Below are positions 26,230 through 38,800 of a DNA stretch of 64,000 nt, one piece after another. The translations under genes were made by a program, and so were the position numbers. Within the stretch, counting starts at the first letter, position 1. Each line of letters opens with the position of its first letter. The notes beneath the pieces were generated by a model. That model ran no database searches. It was not told where the DNA came from and worked only from the letters and a program-made list of their open reading frames with translations. Origin of the DNA: Caprimulgus europaeus (Eukaryota > Chordata > Aves > Caprimulgiformes > Caprimulgidae); contig OU015523.1 in NCBI GenBank assembly GCA_907165065.1, positions 116,338,246 to 116,402,245 of the forward strand, in the 5' to 3' direction.

Positions 26230-26640
26230 TTATCAGACTTTAAAATTTCAAAAGGCGGCGAGGCAGAAATACTTTAAATAATCTATAAAGTTTAAGACGC
26301 TGCAAGATAAATTAATTGCTAATGTGTCTGAATTTTGAGTGAAATTTGAAATGACGGTTGCTAACGTGCCAAACATGGCATTTCTTAATGAGATGAATGA
26401 CTCCATTATCTCAGTATTAACTAAAGCACTGAGAGGAGAAACCGTAGGAGGGAATTCATAGGCTGGAAATCACTTTCCAGAATGTAAGTGGGATTGCAGC
26501 CTTGCCTGTTGTGGGACGTGGAGCAGAGCGTGCCGTGACAGCAATAAACGGCGCTTTGGTATGAAGAGCAGCAGCTGATGGGCAGGGTGCAGCGTGTATT
26601 TTGTTTCACTGACATTATAAACCACATTTCTGCAGCTCAG
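26230..26640. other. Candidate conserved noncoding element
   Basis: The base composition of this stretch stands out from the surrounding intron. It keeps several CpG sites (GGCGGCGAGG, AAACGGCGCTTTGG, GAGCGTGCCGTGACAG) beside AT-rich homeobox-like words (AAATTAATTGCTAAT). It is free of recognisable repeats, homopolymers and long frames. Retained CpGs and dense short transcription-factor-like words in an otherwise decayed intron suggest selection, but only a cross-species alignment could show it. This is inference from composition, not a recognised element. Confidence 0.3.
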
Positions 26641-26833
26641 GCATGTTCTTGTTCTTCCTCTTTTTTCTTCTTTATTTAAAGCGCTTTTTGCTCAGAATGG
26701 AGATAAAGTGACAAGAGTTTGTTTCAAAAATGGTATCATGATACTTCTTATTTGTATAGTTTGTGACATTTGTAGCAGATTAGAGCAAAGTACACTATAA
26801 TGAAATAATATTCCATGAGAGGCAAGTTTTGCA

Positions 26834-26960
26834 GGGAGAGGTAATATCTTTTATTAGATCAGTTGAAACAGCCGGAAAAAAACAGGTTGTCTTTCAGGAA
26901 TGCAGTGCCTTCAGCAGGTTTGACAGAGAGGCAGCAAAGTCAAAGCAAAGTGCAAGGAAT
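26834..26960. repeat. Possible ancient sauropsid interspersed repeat
   Basis: The phrase GAGGTAATATCTTTTATTAG followed by CAGGTTGTCTTTCAGGAATG resembles an interspersed sequence I associate with turtle and archosaur introns (a TAATATCTTTTATTGGACC-type start). The match is from memory and partial, and neither the family nor the orientation is assigned. Confidence 0.35.
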
Positions 26961-27939
26961 GAAATAACATTCCTTGTTGTCTTTTAAAACATTTTTTTCC
27001 TTGAGCAATATGAGGATAAAATTGTATAATAAATGAGTAGAAGATGCCTCACCTCCCTTTTTTTTTTTTCCTTGTTGATTTACCTTTTCCATGAGAAATA
27101 TTATTTGTTGCTCAAAAAATTCATATGATCAAAAATACTGTCTGAAAGCCAAAAATATCACTTGTAAATGCTTTCCCCACTGCCTGTTGGAATTTGTATG
27201 TCTCCAGCTTTCTGTATCTTCTCTTGGCGGGGTTCCCAGTTTAGGGTATATTTGCTGTAATATGCCATGGGCTCAGTTTCTTCTGGAAAGAGAAAGCACT
27301 TGCACCATGGCAGATACAGTCCCTTTGCTAGCTCTGACTGGGAAAAGAGACGGGCATGTGAGAAAACTCCACTGTGACTTACGTGAAGTGCTGCATTTTA
27401 TTTATATATACATGCCCACACACACCCCTAAACTCTCAGCTTTTGGTTGTATTTTTTGCATTTTAATAATAATTTTCTCTTAAAATCTCAATAAACAAAA
27501 TATTAATTGTGATGTTTGAGCATCTATAGAGAATAAAATGTGGACAATGCTTTATGCAAAGCACCATTGTGTTTTTAGTAATTTGAAGAGACCCTGTTCT
27601 CTATGTAGAAGCTGATAAACAGTGGATGACTGCTTCACTTTGTGACTTACCTGGAACCAGAAAATTTTATGCTGCAGTAAATACCACGATCATGAGTAAG
27701 AGAGAATGCTGCTCTGCTGGGGAGAGAGCCTGGAAGGTCTGTGGATCCAAACAGGCACATTTGTGTTTTTATGTGTGTCCGACAAGGGGTGACTCAGTGG
27801 AAAGTGGCATTTACCGAGGGCTGTTGACACATTTTTCAGTGTTGAAGGGGGTTTTTGGAGAGGGAAGGAGTTTCAGAGGTTATTGGCTATTTGTAGTTTT
27901 GCTGAAATGGCTGCTGTGATGATTTTACTGTACTACCGA

Positions 27940-28480
27940 TGAGAATTAGAACACCTACAGCCTCTGAGAAGCCTCCTCGTGTTATGTGAAATGAAAATAA
28001 ATCAGTTAGCAGTTTGTGTTCTTCATTGCCATAAGCAGTTTCAAGGACTATCTCTTCCCATGAATTTAACGTATTCCCTTATTTATTAAGCACACGCTAA
28101 GGGACATTTCCTCAAGGAAAATGCCACAGACACCCACGCACATTTTCAGAGACGAAGCTGTGATGCTTTACTGTGCTTTGCCAAATGGCTGGTGCCAGCC
28201 TGACGGCACAGGGCTTTCCCTCAAGGATTACACTCACGCTATGTTAGCCAAGTATCTCTTGAGCTTAGCTGTGACTGGTTTAAAAAAGACAAAATTTATA
28301 ATTAAAGGAAGACATTTTTATAATTTCTGTTATTTGATGTTTGCATTTTTTTAATGGGTTGAGAGGATTATGCTAATTGTGCCCTGTTATTAACAAGCAC
28401 AGCAAATGAAATTTTCTCAGTGCAGTTTCCAAATAAAGCAGCACTTAATTAATCCAAAAATTAGTTTATTTCTTTAAAAG
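27940..28480. other. Candidate conserved noncoding element
   Basis: This repeat-free stretch is dense in clean short words typical of developmental enhancers: GGATTATGCTAATTGTG, TTAATTAATCC and TATTTATTAAGCAC. It also has an exact 6-bp inverted repeat GGCTGG/CCAGCC with a 2-base spacer at 28187-28200, which also reads TGGC-N4-GCCA, close to but not the N5 spacing of an NFI site. Retained CpGs (CACCCACGCAC, CTGACGGCAC, CACTCACGC) add to the impression of constraint. No exon signature is present. Confidence 0.3.
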
Positions 28481-30423
28481 TCTCCCATACTTCTCAACAC
28501 GTGTGTACCATCACATTCCATTTCTGAATGAAGAGGTTTTTACCATTTCTGTGCCATTTAGTACTGCTGAATTTGTGATGGTACGTTGGTGCGTTGATAT
28601 ATATACGAGGTTGTGACTGGTAACTGAAAGAATCAGAAGGTACATATCTAATGACAGCTTATAGTTATAAGAATTGGAAAAATCACTTTTTCAGGAAAGT
28701 ACATAGCAAATAATTTCCTTACAATGATGTGAAGAACTATGTGATTTAAATGTGTTAAACCACTTGTTCTTTGTTCTAGAAAATAGTTATCAGTGTAGTA
28801 TTACATACTAGAATTTCAAGCTCTTCACTCTCATTCAAGGCTGGGAATACTTTTTTCTGTTGACCTGAGTAGTAACAGACTTTCTGTCATGTAAAAACGT
28901 GTCTGTTCAGTATTTCATGAGATGCATAACTTCATGATAGTTGAAAGATAGCAGCGACAATCTGCTAGAAAATCACACAGCATGTTTTAAGGAGAGTCTA
29001 CACAAGAACTAGTGCTAAGTCAGCAAATATATGTATTTTTAAGTAATTATTAATTAAGAGTAAATGACTACTACCCAGATTAGGTTATATATAGTAGTTT
29101 ATATTCATGGAGTGGGCTGTCTTAAGTTCTCAAGAATGGCTTGTTTAATTCAGATGTAAGAAGAAATAACAGAATTGCTCACATCAGAGTGAAATTAAAC
29201 CAAACTTTTGATACATTTTCTGATACATTTGTGTGCAGTATGTTTCATCACCTATCCAAAAAAAGGAGAAAAACACTATCTAATGGCTTATTTCATTTGC
29301 CAATCATTCAAATGATTTCCTGCTAAGGTTTTTATATTGCCCTTTGAGAGATGTTATAAGAAATGGAGCCTCAGATGTGATTAGGTCTTTGGAAAAAATG
29401 TTCATTTCTTCCCAGTGGATCATCCTCAGTTGACTAGCAACATTTATATAGAAAATAGGATCCAGCTGAGCTCTGATCACTTTGTCTTGTGTTATGCTTC
29501 AGTGCAACTAGTGCTAGCAGTGCTTTTAGAGAAGAACTTTTATGAGTTCTCTGAAAGACACAGGCAGCTGAAAACATAGGAGAAATTATTTTATATATAT
29601 ATAAATTGAGTCCCTTAATACCCTATTTTTTCTTTTGTTTCTTATTTGGAGCCTTGTTACTGTTACTTCTAGCATTTTGGTTTAGCTGAGTGGTTGGCTG
29701 GACAGGCGTTTTCCCCACAGGGTGGTTGTAAATCAGCGCTGTTTTGTCTGAGCGCTGTCTCCAAGTATAAAGTGTATTTCAGTTTTCTGTCTGGCCCTCA
29801 GCACAGACCCTGAGAACAGTTTAGCACCTTCAGTGTAGGTTGTGAGAAAGTCAAAGTGATGGTTAATGACCTTACTCACATGAGTTAAGCCTGGGTGATT
29901 AGCAACAGCACTCACGGCTGCAGTTGGAGGGAAGAGGGCTGGGCAATCTCACTGCTACTTTATATGACAAGGCAGGGATTGAGGGTACATTAAAAAGGAA
30001 ATTTCCATTCTCTTTTGCAAACTCTTTTTTTCTTCCACATCTTCCCCTCCCATCCCTGCCCCAACTAAGAGAAGCCAGTATCTAACCTGGCCAGCATGTA
30101 CAAAGCCTGTGGCAGGGCAGTGCCTTGACTGCACATTTATCAGCTACAGGGACAGTTGCCTCCCAACCTGCTGTGTCCCTCTCCTCAAATATACATGAGG
30201 TAGCAGTTTTATCCAGAGGTGGCATTCAATGGAAACAGCACAAAATATTGATATTCTTTCTTTTTTTTTTCTTTTCTCCCATAAACAGACCTGCTGATTC
30301 TATCAATTAATGAAATGTAGGTTGATTTTTAAGAAGGAGTTGACACAGAGAACTGAGAAATTCTTAGCATTGATGTGTATATAGGGACATCCTTTGCTAG
30401 GCCAAAATCTGCTAGTGCTTCAT

Positions 30424-31210
30424 AGAGTAATAGAATGGTTTGGATTGGAAGGGACCTTTAAAAGTCATCTAGTCCAACCCCCCTGCAGTGAACAGGAACA
30501 TCTTTGACTAGATCAGGTTGCTCAGAGCCCCATCCAGCCTGACCCTGAATGTTTCCAGGGATGGGGCATCCACCACATCTCTGGGCAACCTGGACCAGTG
30601 TTTCACTGCTTGTATTATAAAAAAAAAAAACAAAAAAACTTTATATCTAGCCTGAATCTCCCCTCTTTTAGTTTAAAACCATTTCCCCTTGTCCTATTGC
30701 TAAAGGCCTTGCTAAAAAAAAATCTGTCCTCTTCTTTCTTATAGGCCACCTTCAGGTACTGGAAGGCCGCTATAAGATCTCCCCTAACCCTTCTTTTCTC
30801 CAGGCTGAACAGCCCCAGCTCTCTCAGCCTGTCCTCATACGAGAAGTGTTCCATCCCTCTGATAATTTGTGGCTTTCCTCTGGACCTGCTCCAACAGGTC
30901 CATGCCTTTCCTGTGCTAAGGACCCCAGAGCTGGACTCAGTACTCCAGGTGGGGTCTCACGAGAGCAGAGTAGCGCGGCAGAATCACCTCCCTCAGCCTC
31001 CTGGCCCCACTCCTTGTGATGCAGCCCAGGATACGCTTGGCCTTCTGGGCTGTGAGCACACATTGCCAACTCATGTCCAGCTTTCATCCACCAATACCCC
31101 CAAGTCCTTCTCCTCAGGGCTACTCTTAATGCCTTCATCTCCCAGCCTGTATTGATACTGTGGATTGCCCCAGCCCAGGTACAGGACCTTGCACTTGGCC
31201 TTGTTGAACC
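30424..31210 (-). mobile_element. CR1 LINE fragment, about 0.8 kb
   Basis: The + strand starts AGTAATAGAATGGTTTGGAT and proceeds through TCATCTAGTCCAACCCCCCT, CATCTCTGGGCAACCTGG, TTCTTTTCTCCAGGCTGAAC, GGGGTCTCACGAGAGCAGAG, GATGCAGCCCAGGATACGCT and GGACCTTGCACTTGGCCTTG. It is therefore an antisense CR1 copy that ends inside ORF2. An A-rich insertion (30619-30640) interrupts the 3' untranslated region. Fragments such as [20 protein letters not shown] appear on the minus strand, but these lie in the untranslated or degraded end and there is no intact frame. It faces a plus-strand CR1 copy about 250 bases downstream. Confidence 0.92.
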
Positions 31211-31464
31211 TCCTGCTTCCCTCCTGTTCTGCTGTAATGGAGTAGGTGTGCTTTGTACAAGACTGGCCTGTTGTGCGTTTTGGATATGCAAAACATTTTG
31301 TGCATCACCCACCTCAACAACAGTGGCCAAAGATTAAATATAATCTTATCAGCTTTAAGTCATCCCTTATATTGCACAGGGAAAGCTTCATTACATCTTG
31401 AATCCAAGTCTCATTACACTATTGTTCCCTCCAAATTCTTTTGTCCGATCTACTTTTACCTGGG

Positions 31465-31776
31465 AGACAATAAAGCAGATGGAGCCAGGCTTTTGTCAGT
31501 GATGCTCAGGGACAAGAAAAAGAGGCAATGGGCACAAATTTAAATACAGGAATTTCTTCTTCAATGTAAGAAAAACCTTTTCCACTGTGAAGGTGGTCAG
31601 GAATGGGAACAGGTTGCTCAGAGAAGTTACAGAGTCTCCATCCTTGGAGATATTCACAACCAAACTGAACATGGCTGTGAGCAACCTGCTGTTGCTGACC
31701 CTACTCAGAGCAGGAGGATTGGACTAGACGATCTCCAGGGATCCCTTCTACCCTCAACTCTTCTGTGATTCTGCAA
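31465..31776 (+). mobile_element. CR1 LINE 3' fragment in sense orientation
   Basis: Sense-strand CR1 landmarks appear in order: CTCAGGGACAAGAAAAAGAG, GGCAATGGGCACAAAT, TCTTCTTCAATGTAAG, GGAACAGGTTGCTCAGAGAA, TTGGACTAGACGATCTCCAG and TTCTGTGATTCTG. It is the 3' 310 bases of an older subfamily, related to the antisense copy at 5.2 kb. With the preceding minus-strand copy it forms a head-on inverted pair within NOX4 pre-mRNA. Confidence 0.88.
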
Positions 31777-32344
31777 AATTATTATACAGTAATTTATTTG
31801 CATATATAAGTATAATAATAAAGCTGGGTCTGTATTAGTAAAGAGGGTGAAATGATCCCATGCTTACAGTCTAAACTGAGACCGAATATGAACAGACAAA
31901 AGCCCACGAATGAGTTCCCAGTGACAGGTGGTGGTTTTGTTGTAATACAAAATTTTAGCCTTGGATGGGATCATTTCCATTATTTTGTGACTGCCATTTA
32001 AATATGTTTAATGAAAAGTTCTTGTAGCTTGTTCAAAGGTATAAAATATATTACACTTGCAAACCTATTTATAGACCTGGCTGAAAATACCAGTGCATGT
32101 ATGCATGCGGGTACGTACTGATGTTTGATATTTTTGGTGACAAACTAAACACATGGCTGGAGATGATGTGACTGTGATGGTGAAAGGATAACACTTTGGA
32201 GTGATGATAATTATTTCCATGAATAATTCCATCAGCTCAGTGCTCAACAGCAATAAAGAGAAAAATTACTGGGAGAAGAGTAGAGAATAAAGCAGAGAAG
32301 ATCACTGTGCAGCTCACTGTTTCTGTGGTACTCCCAGGACTTGA

Positions 32345-32800
32345 ATCCTGCATTCAAGTCTGGTCATCTCTCAGAGAGGATACTGGACAGGGTTCAGGAA
32401 ATAATGACAAAAAATGATCAAATCCATGGAAAGGCTTTCAAACATGGGGCAACTGAGTATGCAGGGACTCTTTAGCCTGGAAAAGAGATAATTTAGGGGA
32501 ATATAGCAGTGATCTACATAATCATGCATGACACTGGAAGAGTGAGTGGACAGGGCCTGACTATTCACAGTTTCTACCAGTATAAGAACTTTTGGCCATC
32601 AAATACAATCAGTAAGACACTATTTCAGAGCAAACATAAGATGATGGATCTTCATGTAGTAGGTGAGAGATAGATGGAACTCCTTGTCAGAGGATATGGG
32701 ATAGATTAGGAGGTTTGCATGGGGGACTGGGCAAGTACTTTAAAGAGAAGTCAAGGCATTTCCTAATGGACAAACCACCTGAGGCTCAGGAGATGAGCTG
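32345..32800 (+). mobile_element. Ancient CR1/L3-like LINE relic
   Basis: A degraded sense-strand pattern of old CR1 elements is visible: AGAGGATACTGGACAGGGTT, GACTCTTTAGCCTGGAAAAG, AGTGAGTGGACAGGGCCTGA, TAAGACACTATTTCAGAGCA and GATGGAACTCCTTGTCAGAG. The order matches the 3' end of the turtle/crocodile-type CR1 families (GGAACTC at the end of a strand followed by a GACTGGGCAAGTACTT-type phrase). Heavy divergence leaves no frame and the boundaries are approximate. Confidence 0.55.
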
Positions 32801-35800
32801 AGATAGAAACAGTTGGAGTCTGGGAAAATGACAGCAGGAGAGTCTTGCCCTGTGCTGATTTTTCCTTAGGCATCTGCATGTGAAACAAGATATTAGGATA
32901 GAGGGGCCCTTGGTGTGAATCAGTACAGCCTGGCAATTTGTGCTGTTGCTCAGGTTTTTACAGTCATACCCTCTGGAGCTTTGCAGTGCTGGATAGTATT
33001 ACAGTGATTGCACAGCTGGATAATAGCTCCATTTCAGTGTTAAAATCCCATGTAGCTTTTGAAAGATTGTGCTTTCTCTAGTTACTGTATTAGATTACAA
33101 GTTACAAAGAGAGAACCAGTTGAATAACCCCCTCATATAATTAGAGCCTTTTGGTGGGTTTTTTGTGTGAATGTAAGGACTTTTTAGATCAAGCATCATG
33201 ACTTTACCTTAAAACCAAAAAGGGATATACTGATGCCTCGTCATTTTTTCTGGCATGTTATGAAAGAGTAAAGTGCACCACTAGTGAAGCAAATGGTAGT
33301 TGAGCCAACCTGCTTTGGCTCATGGGGAGTTTAAACAGCAAAGTACAGCCCTTCGTGGACAAAGGGAGCAACTGTAGAACTCGGTGCTAAAAAAATCCAC
33401 ATAAATAACATTTGCTTCAGCGCATTTATTTGTAAAGATATTTTTAAAGTTGAAGCTACTATTTTGTGTTGTTCCTAAGCTTTGTTTTACTGTTGCACTT
33501 TGTAAGTGTTGAGTTGCAGAATAAACTCCACTGTCATGACAGAAATAGTCTTCAGGTATAATAAGTACCTCTGAGAAAAATAAGTTTCTTGATTAAGACA
33601 TTGTGTTTGAACTACAGCTGGTCTAGTTAATCCCCAGCTCTGCCAGGGGTTTGCTGTATAACCTACAGAAGGATTTCTAACTCAGTATTGAGCATCAAGA
33701 CTGCTTAATCTTGGTGTTGTGTCCACGTCTCTTCACTGGTTGTTTGGGGAACCTGAGTCTGGAGTCTGGTGGCATAGCTAATATGCAGTCTGGTCACTCA
33801 CTCCTGTCTTTTCAAGCTAGACATACAAAATACAGTCTAAATGTGATCCTCAGCATCTCTCTTCCCTGTTTTGAAACAAAACAAGTTATTTTTTTTCCAT
33901 GCCATTATTCATTTTCCAAGCTTGGAAGGTTCCTTAGGCAAGAACTACCTTTTACTCTGTTTCTTCATTGGCTGATGGATGGGTATACACACATAGATCA
34001 CGCCATATGTGTGATTATAGTGTAGATGCGGGAGGTCCAGTTAGAAATAAATCTGTCCAAGCTAATTTTGACGTAGTAGGTGGGACATTTTAAAGACATA
34101 AGAAAGCACCTGGAATTCCAGCAGGGAAGGGATGTGCTGGTGCCAGAATTGGGGAGGGAGAATGTTTTCCAGCTGGTGAGCACACAACTGGAGAAAGCGG
34201 AGCTGACTACTTTTTAGGAAGCAAATGCAGGTTAGGAGGGAAAGCAGGGTGTACAGAGACTTTCTTCAAATAAAGGAGGACTATTCTGGAGGTCCAGAGT
34301 GACTGGAAGATTCACTGCTGACCTGTGTAATGGTTAGTTGATTTCCTTATTTTTTTTCCCTCTGCTTGAGTAAATTAAAATCCAACAAAAGAAAATGTTG
34401 AACAGAAGGATGACCACGGTTTATTCACCTAACTTAGAAAATGAAGGGACTAGTTGTCTTTCTATAAAAGCTTCTGTATTTCTCTTAAATAAATATAATC
34501 AGCAAGTTTTTTTCATATAATTTTCAGCTTTCTGGGTTTTTGCTAGACTGTTTTTCTTTAGTAGCTCTGTAAATGGTGGGCTCTAATTAGTCTTTCAGAT
34601 GACTGATCAGGACAGAAGGAAATGGTGGTGAAAAAACAGGAGAATTAAACTTTGTGAAGCTTAATGGACTGAGAATCATGGAAGTTCAAGCTGGTCAAAA
34701 AGCCTGTCTCTTTGTATCAGCAAAATATGTATGTTGGGAATTCCAAGGCTTATGATGTAACAATTTGGGAACCTTTAGTTCATCAACATTACCTCATCAT
34801 TATTTTCTTTCCTCCTCTTTTAAAGTGATGGAAGATATTTGTAGCACTGACTCTTCAAGAGCAGAGAAGTGACACTTCCTTAACTTCCAAAACTTTGGCT
34901 ATTAATAAGCCACAGGTCAAACTAAAATGTTGGACATTTCAGTTTTATGTCATCTTGTTGCTCATCATAGTTTTATAGCCCTTAACTGGCAAAGATTTCT
35001 TGATTTTTTTTTTATTTTTTTTTTAACAAGGCACTGAGGAACTACTTATGACAGCATTTCCAAATTTAAAGAGCTTGAAAACATGTTAGAATTGTGGATC
35101 TCAAATCCTTTTAAATGCCATTGGCAGTTATAAGAAAGTTGACTTTTTTTTTCTCTAAATTATTGCAAGGTGCAGAGTAGCTATTCATGACACAGAAGGT
35201 GCTCCAAACCACTCTGCATTTTGCATAAAACTAGGCAGAGTGTTTTAGTTTGAGATTGCAGGGGTTGCAAGTGTCCATGTGGTGAAAGATGGAATGAAGT
35301 TTTGTGTCTCCATGAATGCAGAAGTGCTACAGGTAATTACAGAAACATGACTATAAAATGTCCAAACTCATGAGAGTGTCACTGTGGACAGACCTTTTGG
35401 CAGACAGCTAGGCTTCTGGACCACTGTGTTCTGTACTTTATAACTGGTGAGACTATTCTGCTTTCTCATTCTCTGGCTGCTTTATAATCACATTTCTGCT
35501 TATTCTTATGCACTTCCATAAAACTGATATAAAAAAATCCTTGTCCCATAAAAAGCAATTGCCATCAGTTTTGCAGTGTTTTTAATTGAGTTGATTGCAT
35601 GCAATTCAACCTGTTTTTATTAGAGGTTCAGAGTAGTCTGAAGCTGCTGAGTAAAAAGGTGGTTGAGAAAAACAAAACAATAATGTCTCAGACTTCAGTC
35701 ATATACTGCTGTGGCCTCATAGGTGCAGACTCTTCAAATTCTGAAAGAGCAGGAATTTGATTTTTCAAGACCCTTGGAATTCAGCAGAGCGATTTTGCTG

Positions 35801-38800
35801 TTATTTTCTGTAAAGTATTTTGTAAGAAGAAGGAGTAAGGAAAGAATAACAACAACATCTGACTTTTAAAGTCAACCCTGAGACAACTATAGTGTGTGAC
35901 TTTTGGTATCATCCCTGTGCCATAGTGTCGTTGTCTACAGAATGTGAATAATAATGTAGTTTCATTCACAGGGATCTTCTGTACAAATTAGCTTTCTTTG
36001 CTTTGAGAGCCTCAGATTTTAAAATACTATGGAAAAAAGAAAATGATTATGTAATCAGTCTGGATGGGCTTCAGACCATATACCCATTCTTGCTCACATT
36101 TTTATGCCATTACCGTTTACTCACTGTACTGAGCACAACCCCATTCTGCTTGAGAACAACATGTGTCTGGATATTTCAAAGGGAAAGTTTCCCTTGAAAT
36201 GCATGTTTCTGTCCTTGAAATTGGTAACTGATTTGTCATAATAGGTAGTATAAAGAAGTTAGTGGGAGTTTAAACTGAGATTTCAGTAGCTGACTTGTTG
36301 TTGAGCTGGGAGGGTGGAGGAGGAACAAAGGGGGGGGAAAAAGGGAAGAAGAATTAGATGAGAGATGGGAAAGAGAGGTATCTGTAAGAGGAGAGATTAA
36401 ATCTCTGAAACTTTCAATGGCAATTTTTCTCATCCCCTTTATAGTCTGTAACCTTCCTGGTTTAGGACAGGGCATAAGATTGTATTATTGCATCCAGCCC
36501 CGAGTCATCACAAGTATCTAAGCTAAACTTTTATGATCCCAATGAGACTACCTAAATTTAACTAAGGACTTCTCACTGATCAAGGATATGGAAGGAACTT
36601 TATGCTCAAAATTAAAGCCAAGAGGAAGTGGAGACACTCAGCATATTGAAAAGATAAGTTTGAGCATAAGATGAGACTGTGCAACCATTCTTGATGTCTG
36701 TGAGAACTTCGTCCTGTGGATAGACTTACGGGAGAGACAGTGAGATGATGTTTGCAGTGTCACACCCAGCAAAGTGACAAAGCAATCAGTGGCATAATTG
36801 ATCTCAGAACAATGTAAAAAATCATTAGGAGATTAGCTAGGACAGACTGAAACTAATGCAAATTGCATGGATAGAATGAGGGACAGAGAAGATAATTGCA
36901 GATTTTCAGAAGTAAGCCTTTTAAAACTTGGTTAAATAAATGTTATTCATGTTTTGTTAACAAACCAGACTAACACCTAGAAAAAAAATATCACATTTTA
37001 GGTACTAAACTATAGCAAGTGGTGGAAAAGACTCAATTTTGGCAGATATCTCTCCAAAGTAGTCCTAGTAATGATAAGATGGTCTGTGACTTGGTTTGGT
37101 TCTATTGATCAAGTAGAGATTACAAGTCAAAATAAAGTGAAAATGCTCTCATTATAAGTTCCATTAGTTCTCTAGCCTTTCATTTGTTGTTGTAGCATGG
37201 ATTAGAAGAAAATCTTAGGGTTTTGAAAAAAAATTCCCCCCCTTGGAAGATATAATTGTGATTTTTTCTTGCAAATTGAAAAGCCTTCTCTTGTCAAGCA
37301 TTAGTCTTCGAATATTCACTTTTGTAAGGGCACCAGAAGTACCTGTGTTCTGTCAGTAGCTGGTGACTACTTGTCACCTCCCTTGTCAACTTGCTGAGTA
37401 GTCTTTAAAGGTAATAGTGTCATCTGCACCAGTGTGATTTTTGTACTCTGCAGATGTATGTGTAATATGAGAATATCATAGACCTGTAGGGTGAAGCACG
37501 TACATGATTGTCCTATGGGATGAATTAATCCTAAAGGCTTCTGTTCAGTGTGCCTTTTCTCTTAAGAGGATTTACAGGACGTGGAGGCTGCATGTGATGG
37601 AGGAAATTGTAGGATGTATGCGAGATGAGGTGGAACGCTACCATATAGTGTTACCATGGAAAAATGAGTAAAGTCATATGGTGAAAAGAAAATACATCTG
37701 CCTGGGAAATTTGCCATAGCATGTGAAAAAAAAAAAAAGTTGACTCTAACTAAAACAAGATCCAGTAGGGAAGCTGTTTAGGCCAATTTCAGATACCATA
37801 ACTTGGCTGCTTTCACTCCAGTACTGGCCAGCCCTGTTACATTACTATTCAGAATATTTTCAAGATCATGGCTTGTTGAATTGAGTCCTGGAGTGCAGTC
37901 AGGTGGCCTGGATCAGTGAGAAAGGGCAGCAGCACAAGAAAAAGTCATGGAGTAGGGGTTAGAGATGGAATATGGCTCTCTGCCTGGGTGCTGTCCATTT
38001 TGGGCAGAACAATGGAGTGAGACATATCTGCACCCTCGCTGAGATGTGTTTTGTCTCTCCCAGAGAGTCACAGGCCCGTTGCAAGGTCTACAAACCAGCC
38101 TCACTGACTTACATGTAATGTGGTGTTGTGCAGTACTGAACTGAAGAAGAGCTTGTCTCCCCATGCTTTGCATTGCCGTTGCATCTGGCTATACGCCCTA
38201 AAGAATCAATAAATCAGACCACCCCAAAGAAAAATCCTTAGTCATGGTGACTTGCACCATATTCTGGAGGTCAAGACCCTCCAGTCATAGAAAAGAAATG
38301 CTGTCGTTCAGTGTTTGCCATTGGAAACTTCTTCTCATTCCTCCACCAGGCACACACAGAGGCTGTTGTTCATAGGAAAAAAAAACTTTTTACAAAGGGT
38401 TCCTAGAAATGCACCAGTTGCTTGAGTTGTGTTGGGAGATTCCTGAGGTGGGGGTGGAAGTTAATGTGCTTGCTGTGAAACGTATACAGTTGGATATTTT
38501 GCACCAGTGAAAGCTTCCTGAAGCCTTTCAGTTGTTGTCCAGTGGCTTTTCAAGATCATAGTTTATCATCTTTAAGTATGACAGGGCATGCCTGTCTACA
38601 GCATATTGCCATGTACCAGAAGACTGAGAAAAAAACAAATCTCTGCATCTTCCTGAAAATTAAAGAAGAGGTCAAGAAGTACTTGTAATGACAGGCTTTT
38701 TGTCAAGGCAATGAGCAGGCTGTTCACTGAAAATACTCACTGAGTTTCACTTCCATCTTTACAGCATTGTCTTTATTGTTTTTGGCCACATCCAGTCTCT

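Noticed and set aside
27091..27483. 130-codon plus-strand open frame
   Set aside because: Cysteine-rich, low-similarity translation of AT-rich intron with no family motif, splice context or neighbouring exon.
30824..31330. 168-codon minus-strand open frame
   Set aside because: It runs out of phase through an antisense CR1 copy and into unique sequence, and it lacks any coherent domain. CR1 explains the open frame.
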